A DNA stretch of 64,000 bases from UBA1479 sp048263775 (GTDB lineage: Bacteria; Pseudomonadota; Alphaproteobacteria; Rhodospirillales; Casp-alpha2): the NCBI GenBank assembly GCA_048263775.1, contig JBLXDU010000005.1:62001-126000 (forward strand), written 5' to 3'. Made by a program: the position numbers and the translations under genes. Below the pieces are notes generated by a model. The model had not been told where the DNA came from, did not search any database, and worked only from the letters and a program-made list of their open reading frames with translations. Positions 62,844-64,000 of the stretch are shown piece after piece (position 1 is the stretch's first letter; each line of letters starts with the position of its first letter).

Positions 62844-62961
62844 GGCGCGCCCCTTCCCCGCCCCGTCCGTCGCAGTTGACCATGGGGCCTGACGGTCCCT
62901 ATGCTCACGGCTCCTGGAACAACCGTCAAGCGACGAACAATCGGATATAAGGGGAAGCGCC

Positions 62962-63978
62962 GTGGCCCTTGTGGTCGACCTTGAAGGCGAACGCCAAAAG
63001 AAACCCAACCTGGACAAGCTTCAGGCCCTGGTCGCCGACGACCTGAAAGCCGTGAACGAGGTCATCGTCCAGCGCATGGAAAGCCCGGTCGCGCTGATTC
63101 CGCAGCTGGCGGGGCATCTGGTCGCGTCCGGCGGCAAGCGTCTGCGCCCCATCCTGACTCTCGCCTCGGCCCGTATGTGCGGCTACCAAGGCAACCGACA
63201 CATCCCGCTGGCCGCCTGTGTCGAATTCATCCATACGGCGACCCTTCTGCACGATGACGTGGTCGATGAAAGCGAACTGCGCCGGGGCCAGGCATCGGCC
63301 AACGCGGTCTGGGGCAACCAGGCCAGTGTGCTGGTCGGCGATTTCCTGTTTTCCCGTGCGTTCCAGGTGATGGTCGCCGACGGCGCGATCAAGGTGTTGA
63401 AAATTCTGTCCGACGCCTCGGCGGTGATCGCCGAGGGCGAGGTCATGCAACTGATGACCACCGGCGACACGGCAACAGGCGAAGCCAACTATCTGGAAGT
63501 CATCACCGCCAAGACGGCGGAACTGTTCGCTGCCGCCTGCCGCATCGGCGCCGTGGTCGCCGAACGCCCCAAGGCGGAAGAAGACGCCCTGCTGTCCTAC
63601 GGCACCAATCTGGGCATCGCGTTTCAACTGATCGACGACGTGCTGGACTATTCAGCCAAGCAGGCCGAACTGGGCAAGACCGTGGGCGACGATTTCCGCG
63701 AGGGTAAGATTTCGCTGCCGACGATCCTGGCGTTCAACCGGGGCAACGAGGCCGAACGCACGTTCTGGCGCCGCACGCTTGAGGACATGGACCAGACCGA
63801 CGACGATTTGGCCCATGCCATCACCCTGATGACCAAGCATCATGCCCTGTCCGACACGGTCGACCGGGCGCGGCATTACGGCGCCGTGGCGCGTGATGCA
63901 CTCGGCATCTTCCCCGACAATGCACAGAAACAGGCACTGCTGGAACTGGTCGATTTCTGTATTGAGCGGGCGTACTGA
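62962..63978 (+). CDS. ispB: polyprenyl (octaprenyl/decaprenyl) diphosphate synthase
   Basis: A 338-residue trans-isoprenyl diphosphate synthase that builds the ubiquinone side chain. The first Asp-rich motif LLHDDVVDE has D98, D99 and D102; the second, LIDDVLDY, has D225, D226 and D229. The lysine/arginine site is SGGKRLRPILTLASAR. The start is GTG at 62962 with a GGGGAAGCG purine stretch upstream, followed by MALVVDLEGE. Chain length (C40 or C50) cannot be read directly; alphaproteobacteria usually make Q10. It is complete in the window. Confidence 0.95.
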   Translation: MALVVDLEGERQKKPNLDKLQALVADDLKAVNEVIVQRMESPVALIPQLAGHLVASGGKRLRPILTLASARMCGYQGNRHIPLAACVEFIHTATLLHDDVVDESELRRGQASANAVWGNQASVLVGDFLFSRAFQVMVADGAIKVLKILSDASAVIAEGEVMQLMTTGDTATGEANYLEVITAKTAELFAAACRIGAVVAERPKAEEDALLSYGTNLGIAFQLIDDVLDYSAKQAELGKTVGDDFREGKISLPTILAFNRGNEAERTFWRRTLEDMDQTDDDLAHAITLMTKHHALSDTVDRARHYGAVARDALGIFPDNAQKQALLELVDFCIERAY

Positions 63979-64000
63979 CCTAAATTCTGCGTCCGGCGCC

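Overview
The window is GC-rich, densely coded chromosomal DNA of an alphaproteobacterium, most likely a Rhodospirillales-type free-living heterotroph. The evidence is the alphaproteobacterial elongator tRNA-Met, PdhS/DivJ-like histidine kinase domains, the block polyprenyl synthetase / DUF2007 / tRNA methyltransferase / SppA / GlyQ-GlyS / PpdK, and many small Rhodospirillales-style proteins. About 60 genes are supported, many joined by ATGA, GTGA or TGATG overlaps. I see no IS element, prophage, CRISPR array or rRNA. Species assignment is not possible from sequence reading alone.

Layout. 1-910: 3' part of a PAS histidine kinase. 933-9098: fatty-acid oxidation locus (thiolase, hydratase/dehydrogenase, a ThDP enzyme and an acyl-CoA ligase on the minus strand, with a divergent acyl-CoA dehydrogenase). 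9461-10985: cold-shock protein, Lys-rich protein, zinc ribbon and a secreted histidine phosphatase. 11115-12533: membrane histidine kinase behind a tandem repeat. 12539-18132: APH-like kinase, CaiB-type CoA-transferase, a glutaredoxin-DinB fusion, a RraA-like enzyme and an enolase-superfamily enzyme. 18233-22398: small secreted protein, YjdF-like membrane protein, two acyl-CoA dehydrogenases and an IclR regulator. 22571-25031: GntR regulator, hydrolase and EamA transporter.

25346-27406 encodes an ammonium transporter fused to a histidine kinase, the most striking protein here. 27437-30738 holds an MFS exporter, tRNA-Met with promoter and terminator, small proteins and a lipoprotein. 30835-32664 has two metabolic enzymes. 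32755-39408 is a minus-strand surface-glycan operon of four glycosyltransferases and AsnB, ending in PyrC. 39591-41191 has YgfZ and a methyltransferase. 41195-46058 is a NitT/TauT-type ABC importer plus amidase with an IclR regulator and two matching palindromes. 46226-48928 has a DUF4197 protein, a beta-CASP hydrolase and a six-cysteine secreted protein. 49037-49260 is a probable structured RNA on the minus strand. 49571-54192 is a second glycan cluster with MBOAT and SGNH-like acylation proteins. 54227-63978 is housekeeping: PpdK, GlyS, GlyQ, SppA, tRNA methyltransferase, DUF2007 and octaprenyl diphosphate synthase.

How it fits together. The first half is mostly CoA-thioester catabolism divided into units that each carry or adjoin a regulator (two IclR, one GntR) and candidate operators. 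Sensing is by three kinases with no response regulator beside them. The second half is mainly envelope-glycan assembly and core metabolism. Most promising for new biology: the Amt-kinase fusion with its possible leader ORF, the unassigned structured RNA, the glutaredoxin-DinB fusion with its palindromic operator, and the ThDP enzyme inside a beta-oxidation operon.
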